Part shown: positions 7,006 to 13,794 of the stretch, in pieces | Layout of the letters: the number at the start of each line of letters is the position of its first letter | Position numbering within the stretch: position 1 is the first letter of the stretch | Assembly: GCA_039930945.1 (NCBI GenBank) | Contig: JBDTSW010000040.1 | Location: 1 to 18,225 of the forward strand | Direction: 5' to 3' | DNA length: 18,225 nt | Source: JBDTSW01 sp039930945 | GTDB lineage: Bacteria > Actinomycetota > Thermoleophilia > Solirubrobacterales > 70-9 | Translations under genes and position numbers: made by a program | The notes under the pieces: generated by a model | Database searches by the model: none | The model's input: the letters and a program-made list of their open reading frames with translations, nothing else | Told to the model about the DNA's origin: nothing

Positions 7006-7375
7006 GAGCGTCGAAGGGGCCGAAGGTCTCGCGGTCGATCGTGCGGGCGTCGCGCAGGTGGACATCGAGGCCGCGGCGCCGGCAGGCGGCGGCCTGGGCC
7101 TCAGACAGCGCGACGCCGAGACCGGATCCGCCGCGCTCGCAAACGAAGGCGAGCAGCGGCCCCCAGCCGCAGCCGAGATCGAGCACGCGCCTGCCGGGCT
7201 CGATCCCGATCTGCTCGGCGACGTACTCGTGCTTTCGCCGCTGGGCCTGCTCGAGGCTGAGCGAGAAGTCACCGTCGTACTTGGCGCCGCTGAAGTCGGC
7301 GAGCTCGCCGAGGCTGAGCCGGACGATCCGGTCGGTCAGCGAGTAGGTGAACTCGAGATCGCGGCGGCCGGCCAT
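6881..7375 (-). pseudogene. Truncated SAM-dependent methyltransferase (cyclopropane-fatty-acid-synthase type)
   Basis: From ATG 7375, about 123 codons encode the first half of a CFA-synthase-like methyltransferase. A KYDGDFSLSLEQAQ lead-in (32-45) precedes the SAM-binding loop VLDLGCGWGPLL (64-75) and the following strand GLGVALSEAQ. After GPFDA (residue 123, about 7007) the family would continue with the second SAM-contact strand (typically ...SxGxFEH...) and ~150 more residues. Here it runs instead into out-of-frame Arg/Gly-rich sequence that is the membrane ORF read in the wrong frame. I infer a deletion or recombination junction near 7003-7009. The stump keeps the cofactor loop but lacks the catalytic region, so it should be inactive. 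TAGACT lies 7 nt before its ATG. Confidence 0.72.
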
Positions 7376-7382
7376 CGGCGAG

Positions 7383-7388
7383 AGTCTA
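7383..7388 (-). promoter_or_regulatory. Putative -10 (TAGACT) of the truncated methyltransferase
   Basis: On the minus strand TAGACT is followed by 7 nt and ATG 7375, the same spacing as at other SD-less starts in this window. The divergent 95-aa gene starts at 7396, so the two starts are only 20 bp apart. Confidence 0.35.
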
Positions 7389-7395
7389 GGGTTGG

Positions 7396-7683
7396 ATGAA
7401 CGGCGGCCCCGGCGCCACCGGCGGCCGACCCGATCGAGCAGCCGAGGAGGCTCAGTCCAGCGGCTCGATCGCGAAACTCGCGACCGAGGGGGCGGTCGTG
7501 GTGGCCGGATCGGTGCGAGGCCAGCCAGTCTGGATTCCCGGCGCAGCAGCAGACGTGCCCTTCTACGTCGAAGACATCCTTTGCGGCGACCCTCCTTTCC
7601 TTTCGGCCCCAACCGAGCGGGTCCGGGCGGCGGCGCTCGCGAAGCTCGATCAGGTCGGTGATCGTGATGTGATCCCTCGGTGA
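7396..7683 (+). CDS. Hypothetical protein, 95 aa, coupled to the flavoprotein gene
   Basis: The product has no family I recognise. Residues 1-22 are Gly/Ala/Arg-rich and may not be translated; from about residue 23 it looks globular, with an AKLATEGAVVVAGSV strand region, a GQPVWIPG turn, and a C-terminal helix (ERVRAAALAKLDQVG). The main support is context: its TGA overlaps the GTG of the next gene (GTGA at 7680-7683), a coupling arrangement that would be fortuitous for a false ORF. It contains one Cys (DILCGD). The opposite strand is also open here, so the call is moderate. If real, it is likely an accessory partner of the FAD protein. Confidence 0.55.
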   Translation: MNGGPGATGGRPDRAAEEAQSSGSIAKLATEGAVVVAGSVRGQPVWIPGAAADVPFYVEDILCGDPPFLSAPTERVRAAALAKLDQVGDRDVIPR

Positions 7684-9188
7684 GCGCGCGCGGGATTCCA
7701 AAGATCGTGATCGCCGGCGGCGGGCCCGCGGCCCTCGAGGCGCTTCTCGCGCTCCGCGATTGGCTCGAACCCAACCGAGCCCGCATCTGCCTGATCGCGC
7801 CGAACCGCACCCTTGGTCACCGACCTCTGTCGAGCGTCGTCGAATTCGCTACCCATCCCGAACACGAGCTCTCCCTCGCTTCGATCGCAGCCGCGACCGA
7901 TGCCAAGCTCGTCTCTGATTCCGTCGCCCTCGTCGAGCCCGGCAGGTTGCTGACCCGCGACGGGAGCTGGATCACATACGACCAGCTCCTGATCGCGATC
8001 GGGGCTTTCGAGCGGCGCTTGCCGCGAGGCTGGATTGGCTGGCCGGCGCAGGGGGATCCACAGGCGCTGCTCGGTCTGATCGGCGATATCGCCGATGCGA
8101 CCAGCGCCATCCGTATCTCCGTCTACATACCCGACTCGAGCGGCTGGCCGTTGGCCGGCTACGAGCTCGCGCTGATCCTTGCGCACGCCGCCCGGGCTGA
8201 GAGCGCGGCGGATGTGTCGGTCGAGCTCCTTGCCGAGGGCAGCCGGCCGCTTGCGGTCCTCGGCGAGAGGGCGGAAGCGGTCGTCGAGGCCGAGCTTCGA
8301 GCCGCAGGGCTCGAGCTTCAAGCCGGGACGCGGGTCGAGGAGCCGCCGCCGGCCGCACCGAGGGGCGGCGAGGACTGGATGAGCGCCCTGACCGCCCGTG
8401 TGCTCGGCAGGACCGCAGCTCAGCGTCCCGCGCCCACCGGGGTCCCGGTGCTCGTCAGGGGCGAGCGTGCGCGATTCGACCGCTTCGTCGCCCTGCCCGC
8501 CAACCGGGGTCCGGCACTCCCGGGGCTCGGCACCGACCGGCACGGCTACGTGGCGATCGACGAGCACTGCCGGGTGCTCGGGGTGAAGAGCGTCTGGGCC
8601 GCCGGCGATTGCACGCCGCTCGCTCTCAAGCACAGCACGCTTGCGGTTGCCCAGGCCGAGTGCGCGGCCGCTGGGATCGCCGCTGCTGCCGGGGCGGAGG
8701 TCGAGCCGCACGCCTCGGAGCCGGTGCTCACCGGAATCCTGGTGAGCGGCGCAGCAGCCCGCTGGTCGACCGAGAATGCCTCACGGCCTGCCGGGCTCGA
8801 ACCCGCCGCGCATTGCCTTTGGTGGCCGTCGGGCAAGGTTCTCGGCCGGCGACTCGCCCGCTTCTTCGCCCGCCGCGACCGCGCCGCTCGGCCGCTCTTG
8901 CTCGGCCACCCGCACGGCACCGCGATCCAGGTCACCTTCCCGCCGCCGGCGACCGTCGATGCACGCCCTCCAAGCCCCGCGCGCGAGGACAACGCGATCG
9001 AGGTAGAGCGAGCGCACGACGCATTCCAGCGCCGGGTCTTCGCCCTGCAGCGAGTCGAGCGCGCGGCGGAGCGGCAGCTCGAGGAAATGGAGGAGGAACT
9101 GCGCCGCGCGCACGAGCGAAGCGCCGAGGTGCTTGCACGCCTCAACGCGGCCGGCTACCTCGTCAAGGATGATCTGCCAATGGGCTGA
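7680..9188 (+). CDS. FAD-dependent NAD(P)H/sulfide-quinone-type oxidoreductase with C-terminal coiled coil
   Basis: The 502-residue protein has an N-terminal Rossmann FAD site (IVIAGGGPAALEALLAL, residues 9-25), a middle strand (LLIAIGAF, 103-110) typical of two-dinucleotide-fold flavoproteins, and the second FAD box SVWAAGDC (304-311). The overall plan resembles the NDH-2/SQR superfamily. It lacks the KCPxAPxE cysteine motif found in the two SQR-like proteins nearby, so its substrate probably differs. Residues ~441-490 form a charged coiled coil (RVERAAERQLEEMEEEL and onward), unusual for the family and suggesting oligomerisation or docking. The GTG start overlaps the preceding 95-aa ORF by 4 nt. 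It converges with the SQR-like gene, with 34 bp between the stops. Confidence 0.86.
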   Translation: MSARGIPKIVIAGGGPAALEALLALRDWLEPNRARICLIAPNRTLGHRPLSSVVEFATHPEHELSLASIAAATDAKLVSDSVALVEPGRLLTRDGSWITYDQLLIAIGAFERRLPRGWIGWPAQGDPQALLGLIGDIADATSAIRISVYIPDSSGWPLAGYELALILAHAARAESAADVSVELLAEGSRPLAVLGERAEAVVEAELRAAGLELQAGTRVEEPPPAAPRGGEDWMSALTARVLGRTAAQRPAPTGVPVLVRGERARFDRFVALPANRGPALPGLGTDRHGYVAIDEHCRVLGVKSVWAAGDCTPLALKHSTLAVAQAECAAAGIAAAAGAEVEPHASEPVLTGILVSGAAARWSTENASRPAGLEPAAHCLWWPSGKVLGRRLARFFARRDRAARPLLLGHPHGTAIQVTFPPPATVDARPPSPAREDNAIEVERAHDAFQRRVFALQRVERAAERQLEEMEEELRRAHERSAEVLARLNAAGYLVKDDLPMG

Positions 9189-9222
9189 AAGCTGACGCCT
9201 CCGAAGCGGGCCTCCAACGATC

Positions 9223-10380
9223 TCAGAACCACTTGCGCAGCCACTTCCTCTCGAACAGGACCTTGGCTACGTGCCAGCGGCGGCCGACCTTGTGGAGTCC
9301 CACCTCTGGGAGGGGCTCTGCGTAGAAGTTGCCGCGGCCAAAGCCGGCCTTGCCGTCGCCGGCTTCGACGAAGCACTCGCCGTGGCCGTCGAACTTCGCA
9401 GGCCTGCCATTGCCGGTGATGGCGCCGGCGATGTTGTCAGCGACCACCTTCGCTTCGCCGTGCGCGAACACGCCGGCCTTGGGCAGGGGCTTGCCGAGCT
9501 CGAGCGGGATCGAGGTGACGTCGCCGATGGCGTAGACGCGCGGAAAGCTCGTCTCGAGGCTGTGGCGGTCCACGGGGACCCAGCCGGACTCGCCGGTCAG
9601 CCCGGACTCACGAACGACCCGGGAGGCGCGATGGGGCGGGACGTAGGCGAGAAGGTCGAAGCCGGCGTCGGTGCCGTTCGCGAAGGTGATCCGCTTCGCC
9701 TCGGGGTCGACGCGCTCCACCTGGTGCTCAGGGTGGTAGGCGATCCGTTTGCTTTCGACCATCTCGCGCACGCCGGCGGAAACAGTCGGCCCCGCGACTC
9801 CCATCGGCCCGGGCTCGGCTGCGTAGAGGTCGATCTGGACGTCGTCGCGGACCTTGCGCTTGCGGCAGTCGTACTCGAGCAGCATGGCCGCCTCGTAGGG
9901 CGCCGCGGGGCACTTGTAGACGGGCGCCGCGGTGAGCACGACGAGCCGGCCGCCGCGGAACTCCCTGAGGGCGTCACGGAGGCCCTCGGCACCGGCGAGC
10001 GCATAGAAGTTGTGGCCGGCCTCGGCAAGGCCCGAGACCATCTCCGGCGCGTACTCGGCGCCGAGCGCGACGATCAGGTGCTCGCCCTCGAGCTCGGCTC
10101 CGTCGACGGTGACCTTTCGCTGATCTGGGTCGATCCGCTCGATCTCGCCCGTCACTACTTCGACCCCCTTCTCGCGCAGCCGCTCAAGGGGCCGGGTGAT
10201 TCGCTCGCGGGTGCGGCCGCCGGTCATCAGCCACAGCAGCGAGGGGTCGAACAGGTGGTGCTGCCTGCGATCGACCAGCACGACCCGGTGGTCTCGGGGC
10301 AGCTTCTTGCGCAACTCGACGGCCGCGACGAGGCCGCCGACGCCGCCGCCGAGGACGAGCACGCTGTGGCGATCGCTCAT
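9223..10380 (-). CDS. Sulfide:quinone oxidoreductase-like flavoprotein
   Basis: The 385-residue flavoprotein has the FAD motif LVLGGGVGGLVAAVEL (8-23), the central LIVALGAEY strand, and the second FAD box RVYAIGDVTSIPL (281-293). Two cysteines sit where SQR and flavocytochrome-c sulfide dehydrogenases hold their redox pair: C157 in YKCPAAPYEA and C336 in GECFVEAG. The C terminus ends in amphipathic, aromatic and basic segments (FERKWLRKWF), fitting monotopic membrane attachment at the quinone pool. The likely reaction is oxidation of sulfide or a persulfide with transfer of electrons to quinone (family-based inference). ATG 10380 has a good SD (GGGAGAGGGA). It is the last gene of a three-gene operon, 16 bp after the DsrE-like stop. 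Confidence 0.91.
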   Translation of the reverse strand: MSDRHSVLVLGGGVGGLVAAVELRKKLPRDHRVVLVDRRQHHLFDPSLLWLMTGGRTRERITRPLERLREKGVEVVTGEIERIDPDQRKVTVDGAELEGEHLIVALGAEYAPEMVSGLAEAGHNFYALAGAEGLRDALREFRGGRLVVLTAAPVYKCPAAPYEAAMLLEYDCRKRKVRDDVQIDLYAAEPGPMGVAGPTVSAGVREMVESKRIAYHPEHQVERVDPEAKRITFANGTDAGFDLLAYVPPHRASRVVRESGLTGESGWVPVDRHSLETSFPRVYAIGDVTSIPLELGKPLPKAGVFAHGEAKVVADNIAGAITGNGRPAKFDGHGECFVEAGDGKAGFGRGNFYAEPLPEVGLHKVGRRWHVAKVLFERKWLRKWF

Positions 10381-10396
10381 CGGTCCCTCTCCCGGC

Positions 10397-10768
10397 TCAA
10401 AAGACAAGCACCCGGTCGGCCGATCGGGTCCAATCGGCGAGCTCGTCCATGGTGCTTCGCCGGCAACCCTCGGCCAGCTCGGCGTCGGCGATTCCGCGGG
10501 CGTCCATGCAGGTCCCGCAGACCCCGATCTCGCCGTCGGCGCGGGCGACCGCACGGAGCATGACCTCGACGTTGTAGTAGCCCTTGGGCACGCTCTGGCC
10601 ACCCTTGGCGCAGGCCGCGGCGTCGCCGATCAGGAAGACCCGGATCGCCTCGCCCCCGCCTCTGGCGAGGGATCCGGCCAGGCGCAGGCCGTTGTAGCTG
10701 CGCTCGGTGCCATAGGGGGCGTCGTTGAGGACGAAGAGGGTCGGGCTGGTCGAGGGGCGGACCTCCAT
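10397..10768 (-). CDS. DsrE/DsrF-like (TusD-type) sulfur-relay protein
   Basis: The 123-residue protein matches the DsrE/F/TusD fold: an opening strand LFVLNDAPYGTERSYNGLRLA, the strand IRVFLIGDAAACA, and the conserved cysteine region GVCGTCMDARG with C84 and C87. In characterised relatives such cysteines carry persulfide or thiosulfonate groups. I chose ATG 10768 because it overlaps the stop of the ArsR-rhodanese gene as TGATG, so the two are translationally coupled; an upstream in-frame start would lie inside that gene. Between a rhodanese-bearing regulator and an SQR-like enzyme, the likely role is accepting or passing on sulfane sulfur (inference). A third cysteine pair member, C53, is also present in the AACAKGG loop. 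Confidence 0.89.
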   Translation of the reverse strand: MEVRPSTSPTLFVLNDAPYGTERSYNGLRLAGSLARGGGEAIRVFLIGDAAACAKGGQSVPKGYYNVEVMLRAVARADGEIGVCGTCMDARGIADAELAEGCRRSTMDELADWTRSADRVLVF

Positions 10769-11448
10769 CAACTCGGCGCCCCCTCCAGCTCGAGATCGAA
10801 TCCCTGTGCCCGCCACTCCCTAACGCCGTCCTCCATGCGGACCGCGTCGAAGCCGCGGGAGCGCAGGAGCTCGACGGCTTCCAGGGCCAGCACGCAGTAG
10901 GGACCGCGGCAGTAGGCGACGATCTCGGCGTCGCCGGGAAGCTCGCCGATGCGGTGCGCGAGCTCGCTAAGCGGAACCGAGACGGCACCGGGAACGTGAC
11001 CGGCCGCATACTCCTCGGTGGGGCGCACGTCGAGCAGGGTCACCGAGCTTTCGCGCACCCGTGCGAGCAGGCCCGCGCTGTCGATCGGCTCCATCGCTTC
11101 GCGCTCGGAAAGGAAGGATTGCGTCACCCTCTCGATCTCGGCCAAGCGGGTCTCGGCAAGCGCGCGCACCGTCTGAAACAGCGCGCGGACGTCGTCGCCG
11201 GCGACCCGGTAGGTGACGTAGGTACCCGCCTTCTCGCTTTCGATCAGGCGGGCAGCGTGCAGTACCTGCAGGTGGTGGGAGGTGTTGGCCAGCGACTGGC
11301 CGATCTGCGTGGCCAGCGCGTTGACCGTGCGGGGGCCCTCGCAGAGCAGATCCAAGAGCTCGAGGCGGCGAGGGTTGGCGACCGCCTTGCCGATTCGCGC
11401 GAACTGCTCGTAGATCGCATCCTTGAAACGGCGACCAGGCGGACTCAT
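10768..11448 (-). CDS. ArsR-family repressor fused to a rhodanese domain
   Basis: Numbering from the ATG at 11448, residues ~5-100 form an ArsR/SmtB winged helix: NPRRLELLDLL, a recognition region SLANTSHHLQVLHAARLI, and the wing GTYVTYRVA. Residues ~120-222 form a rhodanese domain with LLDVRPTEEY-AGHVPGA and the active-site loop CRGPYC, where C180 would carry persulfide and C185 could partner it. C36 lies in the N-terminal helix region (DLLCEGP). This fusion family is linked to sulfur and metal stress, so the rhodanese part may act as the sensor (inference). GTG 11460 is an alternative start, but its SD (GGGGA) abuts it, whereas that SD suits ATG 11448. The gene leads the DsrE-SQR operon and probably represses it and itself through the upstream palindrome. 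Confidence 0.93.
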   Translation of the reverse strand: MSPPGRRFKDAIYEQFARIGKAVANPRRLELLDLLCEGPRTVNALATQIGQSLANTSHHLQVLHAARLIESEKAGTYVTYRVAGDDVRALFQTVRALAETRLAEIERVTQSFLSEREAMEPIDSAGLLARVRESSVTLLDVRPTEEYAAGHVPGAVSVPLSELAHRIGELPGDAEIVAYCRGPYCVLALEAVELLRSRGFDAVRMEDGVREWRAQGFDLELEGAPS

Positions 11449-11481
11449 GTTTCGATTCACTCCCCAAAGACTCGTAGGATT

Positions 11482-11499
11482 ACTTGAGTATACTCACGT
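11482..11499. promoter_or_regulatory. Palindromic operator containing bidirectional -10 elements
   Basis: TGAGTATACTCA at 11485-11496 is a perfect 12-bp palindrome. Extending it to ACtTGAGTATACTCAcGT gives 18 bp with only one mismatched pair. Being self-complementary, it supplies TATACT as a -10 on the plus strand (11489-11494, toward the exporter) and on the minus strand (11492-11487, toward the ArsR-rhodanese operon). ArsR-type dimers bind such symmetric sites, and binding here would block both promoters at once. No convincing -35 was found on either side. Confidence 0.52.
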
Positions 11500-11502
11500 G
11501 CC

Positions 11503-11589
11503 GTGAGCCCGAGCGGATCCCTCGACCCCGTTGATCTCGGCGATGCTGTCGGTCCGCGCTGCGCGCTGCGCGGCGGTGGGCAACGATGA
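11503..11589 (+). CDS. Possible 28-aa leader peptide ORF overlapping the exporter start
   Basis: GTG 11503 opens a 28-codon frame that ends in TGA at 11587-11589, overlapping the exporter ATG (11586) as ATGA. The GTG is 8 nt after the TATACT -10, so it would sit at the 5' end of the transcript and be translated as a leaderless message. The peptide has one Cys (near GPRCALRGG) and is otherwise undistinguished. The exporter ATG has no clear SD, so coupled translation from this ORF is an attractive explanation. It could also be a chance ORF or indicate a different exporter start. Confidence 0.33.
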   Translation: MSPSGSLDPVDLGDAVGPRCALRGGGQR

Positions 11590-13709
11590 GCGAGGTAGGG
11601 CCGGTCGGTAGGCTCGGCCGCTGGACGGCCACCCACTTCCGCCTTGTCCTCGTCGCCTGGGTCGCCGTCGCCGTCGCCCTCGGCTTCTTCGCGCCGAAGG
11701 TGGAGCACGCGCTCTCGGGCGCCGGCTGGGAGGCCAGCGGCTCGGAGTCCGTGCAGGCTCGCGAACAGGTCAACAAGGGCTTTGACGGGCTGTCCGGCTA
11801 CGGCCTGATGGTGGTGGTCCACTCAGCCGAGAAGACCGTCGCCGATCCTGCGTTCAAGCAGGCCGTTGCCCGCACCGAGGGCATCCTGAGGGCCGACGCT
11901 GCGGTAACCAGGGTTGTCCCCCCGCGGCCCGGCCTATCCATCTCGCCTGACGGCCACACCGCGGTCGTCCGGGCCGGTGCGGCAAGGAACTCCAACGACA
12001 TGGTCCGAGCCGCCGACGACCTTAAGGGCGAGCTGTCGAGCCTCGGAGGTAACGGCATCGACATCAACCTCACCGGCGCGCCGGGGATGTGGTCTGACTT
12101 CAACGAGGCGAACAAGACCGCGATGCTGAAATCCGAGCTCATCTCCTGGCCGGTGATTCTCACTATTCTCGTGCTCGCCTTTGGCTCGCTGGTCGCTGCG
12201 GGGCTGCCGCTGATGCTCACCATCCTCGGCCTCGTCGCCGCCGCCGGTTCTCTCTATCTCGGCACGCAGCTCCTTGACATCTCGATCTGGGCGATGAACT
12301 TCGCGCTGATGTTCGCCCTGGCGCTGGGGATCGACTACGCGCTCTTCCTGGTCATGCGCTTTCGCGGCGCGTTCTTCGGTTCAGAGCTCCCCGCAGAAGA
12401 GGCGGTCACGGTGACCATGGACACCGCCGGCAAGGCCGTGCTGTTCTCTGGGCTGACGGTGCTGATCTCGCTCTCGGCGGTCATGCTGGTTCCCAGTCCG
12501 GCCTTTCGCTCGATGAGCCTCGGGATCATGCTCTCGGTCATCTTCGTACTGGCGGCGACGCTGACGCTGCTGCCCGCGGTCCTGGCGCGGCTCGGCCCGC
12601 GAGTCGACAGCCTCGCGTTGCCCTGGGTCCACGGGGCCGCTCACCGCTCGGCGCGCTTCGCTGCCTGGGGGGAGCGGCTTTGGCGCCGGCCGGTGGCGTT
12701 CGGGCTGGTGGCCCTCGTCGCCCTGGGCGCGCTTGCGGTGCCCGTCCTGAAGCTTGACACGGGCATGCCGTCCATCAAGGTCGTCCCCGAAGGCGACCCA
12801 TCGCGCCAGGGCTTCGAGCAGGTGCAGGCCGCCTTCGGCGCCGGCGCGCCAGGGGCGCTGCAGATCGTCAGCCCTCAAGCCGACGCCCGCCAAGTGCTAG
12901 CCACCGTCAAGCAGGATGGTGGCATCGCCCAGGTGTTGCCCCGGCAGCGGGGCTCGGGCGACCTCGCGCTGATCGAGGCAACTCCCAGGCAGGATCCCTC
13001 CAGCCCGGAGATGGGGCAGACGATCGACCGGCTGCGTGCCGAGCAGTCCCCCGGCGTACTGGTCGGCGGAGCCGTCGCCGAGAACCATGACCTCGAACAG
13101 GCGCTCGCCGGGAGGACCCCGCTGGTGATCGGCGTCGTGCTTGTACTCGGGTTCCTGCTGCTGCTCTTAGCGCTGCAGGCGCCGCTGATCGCCGCCGCTG
13201 GTGTCCTGACCAACCTGCTGGCTACCGGCGCTGCTTTCGGCGTCGCCAAGCTGATCTTCCAGGACGGGCGCCTGTCTGGTCTGCTCGGCTTCGAGTCCCA
13301 AGGCTTCCTCGACGCTTGGGCCCCGGTGTTCTTCTTCGCGATGATCTTCGCGATCTCGATGGACTACACGCTGTTCCTGCTCAGCTCGGCCAAGGAGCAT
13401 TGGGACCGCACGGGCGACCCCAGAGAGGCGATGGTCGGCGGTCTGGCGCACTCGGGCCGGGTCATCTTCGCCGCCGCCGCGGTGATGGTGGCCGTGTTCT
13501 TCACCTTCGCCCTTTCGGGGCCGCTGCCGCCGAAGGAGATGGGCGTGATCCTCGGCGTCGCGGTCCTGCTCGACGCGGCGCTGGTGCGGCTGCTCCTGAT
13601 GCCGGTGCTGCTGCGGCTGATGGGTCGCAGCGCCTGGTGGCTGCCGGGCTGGCTCGACCGGGTGCTGCCCGACGTGCGCTTTGGCCACAGCGCCAACGAG
13701 GCCCGATGA
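11586..13709 (+). CDS. MMPL-family RND transporter
   Basis: This 707-residue protein has the MMPL layout: TM1 (~18-36), a large extracytoplasmic loop (~37-183), a bundle of five TMs (~185-335), a second TM start (~369-388), a second loop (~389-510) and a final five-TM bundle (~511-690). The hallmark charged TM motifs are present in both halves, GIDYALFLVMR at 248-258 and SMDYTLFLLSSAKE at 591-604; the Asp-Tyr pairs couple transport to the proton gradient. Length is at the short end for mycobacterial MmpL but usual for actinobacterial MMPL proteins. Typical cargoes are lipids, hydrophobic metabolites or toxic compounds; the cargo here is unknown. It is divergent from the ArsR-rhodanese operon and shares its palindromic promoter, which suggests sulfur- or stress-responsive export. 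Confidence 0.94.
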   Translation: MSEVGPVGRLGRWTATHFRLVLVAWVAVAVALGFFAPKVEHALSGAGWEASGSESVQAREQVNKGFDGLSGYGLMVVVHSAEKTVADPAFKQAVARTEGILRADAAVTRVVPPRPGLSISPDGHTAVVRAGAARNSNDMVRAADDLKGELSSLGGNGIDINLTGAPGMWSDFNEANKTAMLKSELISWPVILTILVLAFGSLVAAGLPLMLTILGLVAAAGSLYLGTQLLDISIWAMNFALMFALALGIDYALFLVMRFRGAFFGSELPAEEAVTVTMDTAGKAVLFSGLTVLISLSAVMLVPSPAFRSMSLGIMLSVIFVLAATLTLLPAVLARLGPRVDSLALPWVHGAAHRSARFAAWGERLWRRPVAFGLVALVALGALAVPVLKLDTGMPSIKVVPEGDPSRQGFEQVQAAFGAGAPGALQIVSPQADARQVLATVKQDGGIAQVLPRQRGSGDLALIEATPRQDPSSPEMGQTIDRLRAEQSPGVLVGGAVAENHDLEQALAGRTPLVIGVVLVLGFLLLLLALQAPLIAAAGVLTNLLATGAAFGVAKLIFQDGRLSGLLGFESQGFLDAWAPVFFFAMIFAISMDYTLFLLSSAKEHWDRTGDPREAMVGGLAHSGRVIFAAAAVMVAVFFTFALSGPLPPKEMGVILGVAVLLDAALVRLLLMPVLLRLMGRSAWWLPGWLDRVLPDVRFGHSANEAR

Positions 13710-13719
13710 TCTTCCGCCA

Positions 13720-13773
13720 GGATTTGAACCAGCGACCTTTACCCGATTCGCTTCTCGCTGCGACGCACGGGTA
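13720..13773 (-). other. tRNA-like 3' segment (T-arm with upstream stem), copy 1
   Basis: Read on the minus strand, ACCCG...CGGGT forms a stem (13741-13745 with 13768-13772, extendable by one pair) enclosing a 22-nt loop, followed by AAAGGTC and the T-arm-like GCTGGTTCAAATCC. The order stem, AGGTC, T-loop TTCAAAT mimics the 3' half of a tRNA. The T-stem 3' side is poorly paired and no 5' acceptor or D-arm is present, so it is not a functional tRNA. Twenty-one bases (13720-13740) recur exactly at 17254-17274. Confidence 0.37.
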
Positions 13774-13775
13774 GT

Positions 13776-13794
13776 TGAGCGGGTGCGCCGCTCA
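13776..13794. terminator. Hairpin between convergent exporter and SQR-like genes
   Basis: TGAGCG (13776-13781) pairs with CGCTCA (13789-13794) around a 7-nt loop; a wobble pair extends it. It lies at the meeting point of two convergent genes and includes the stop codon of the minus-strand gene. No T-run follows on either strand, so a bidirectional terminator role is only suggested. Confidence 0.25.
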
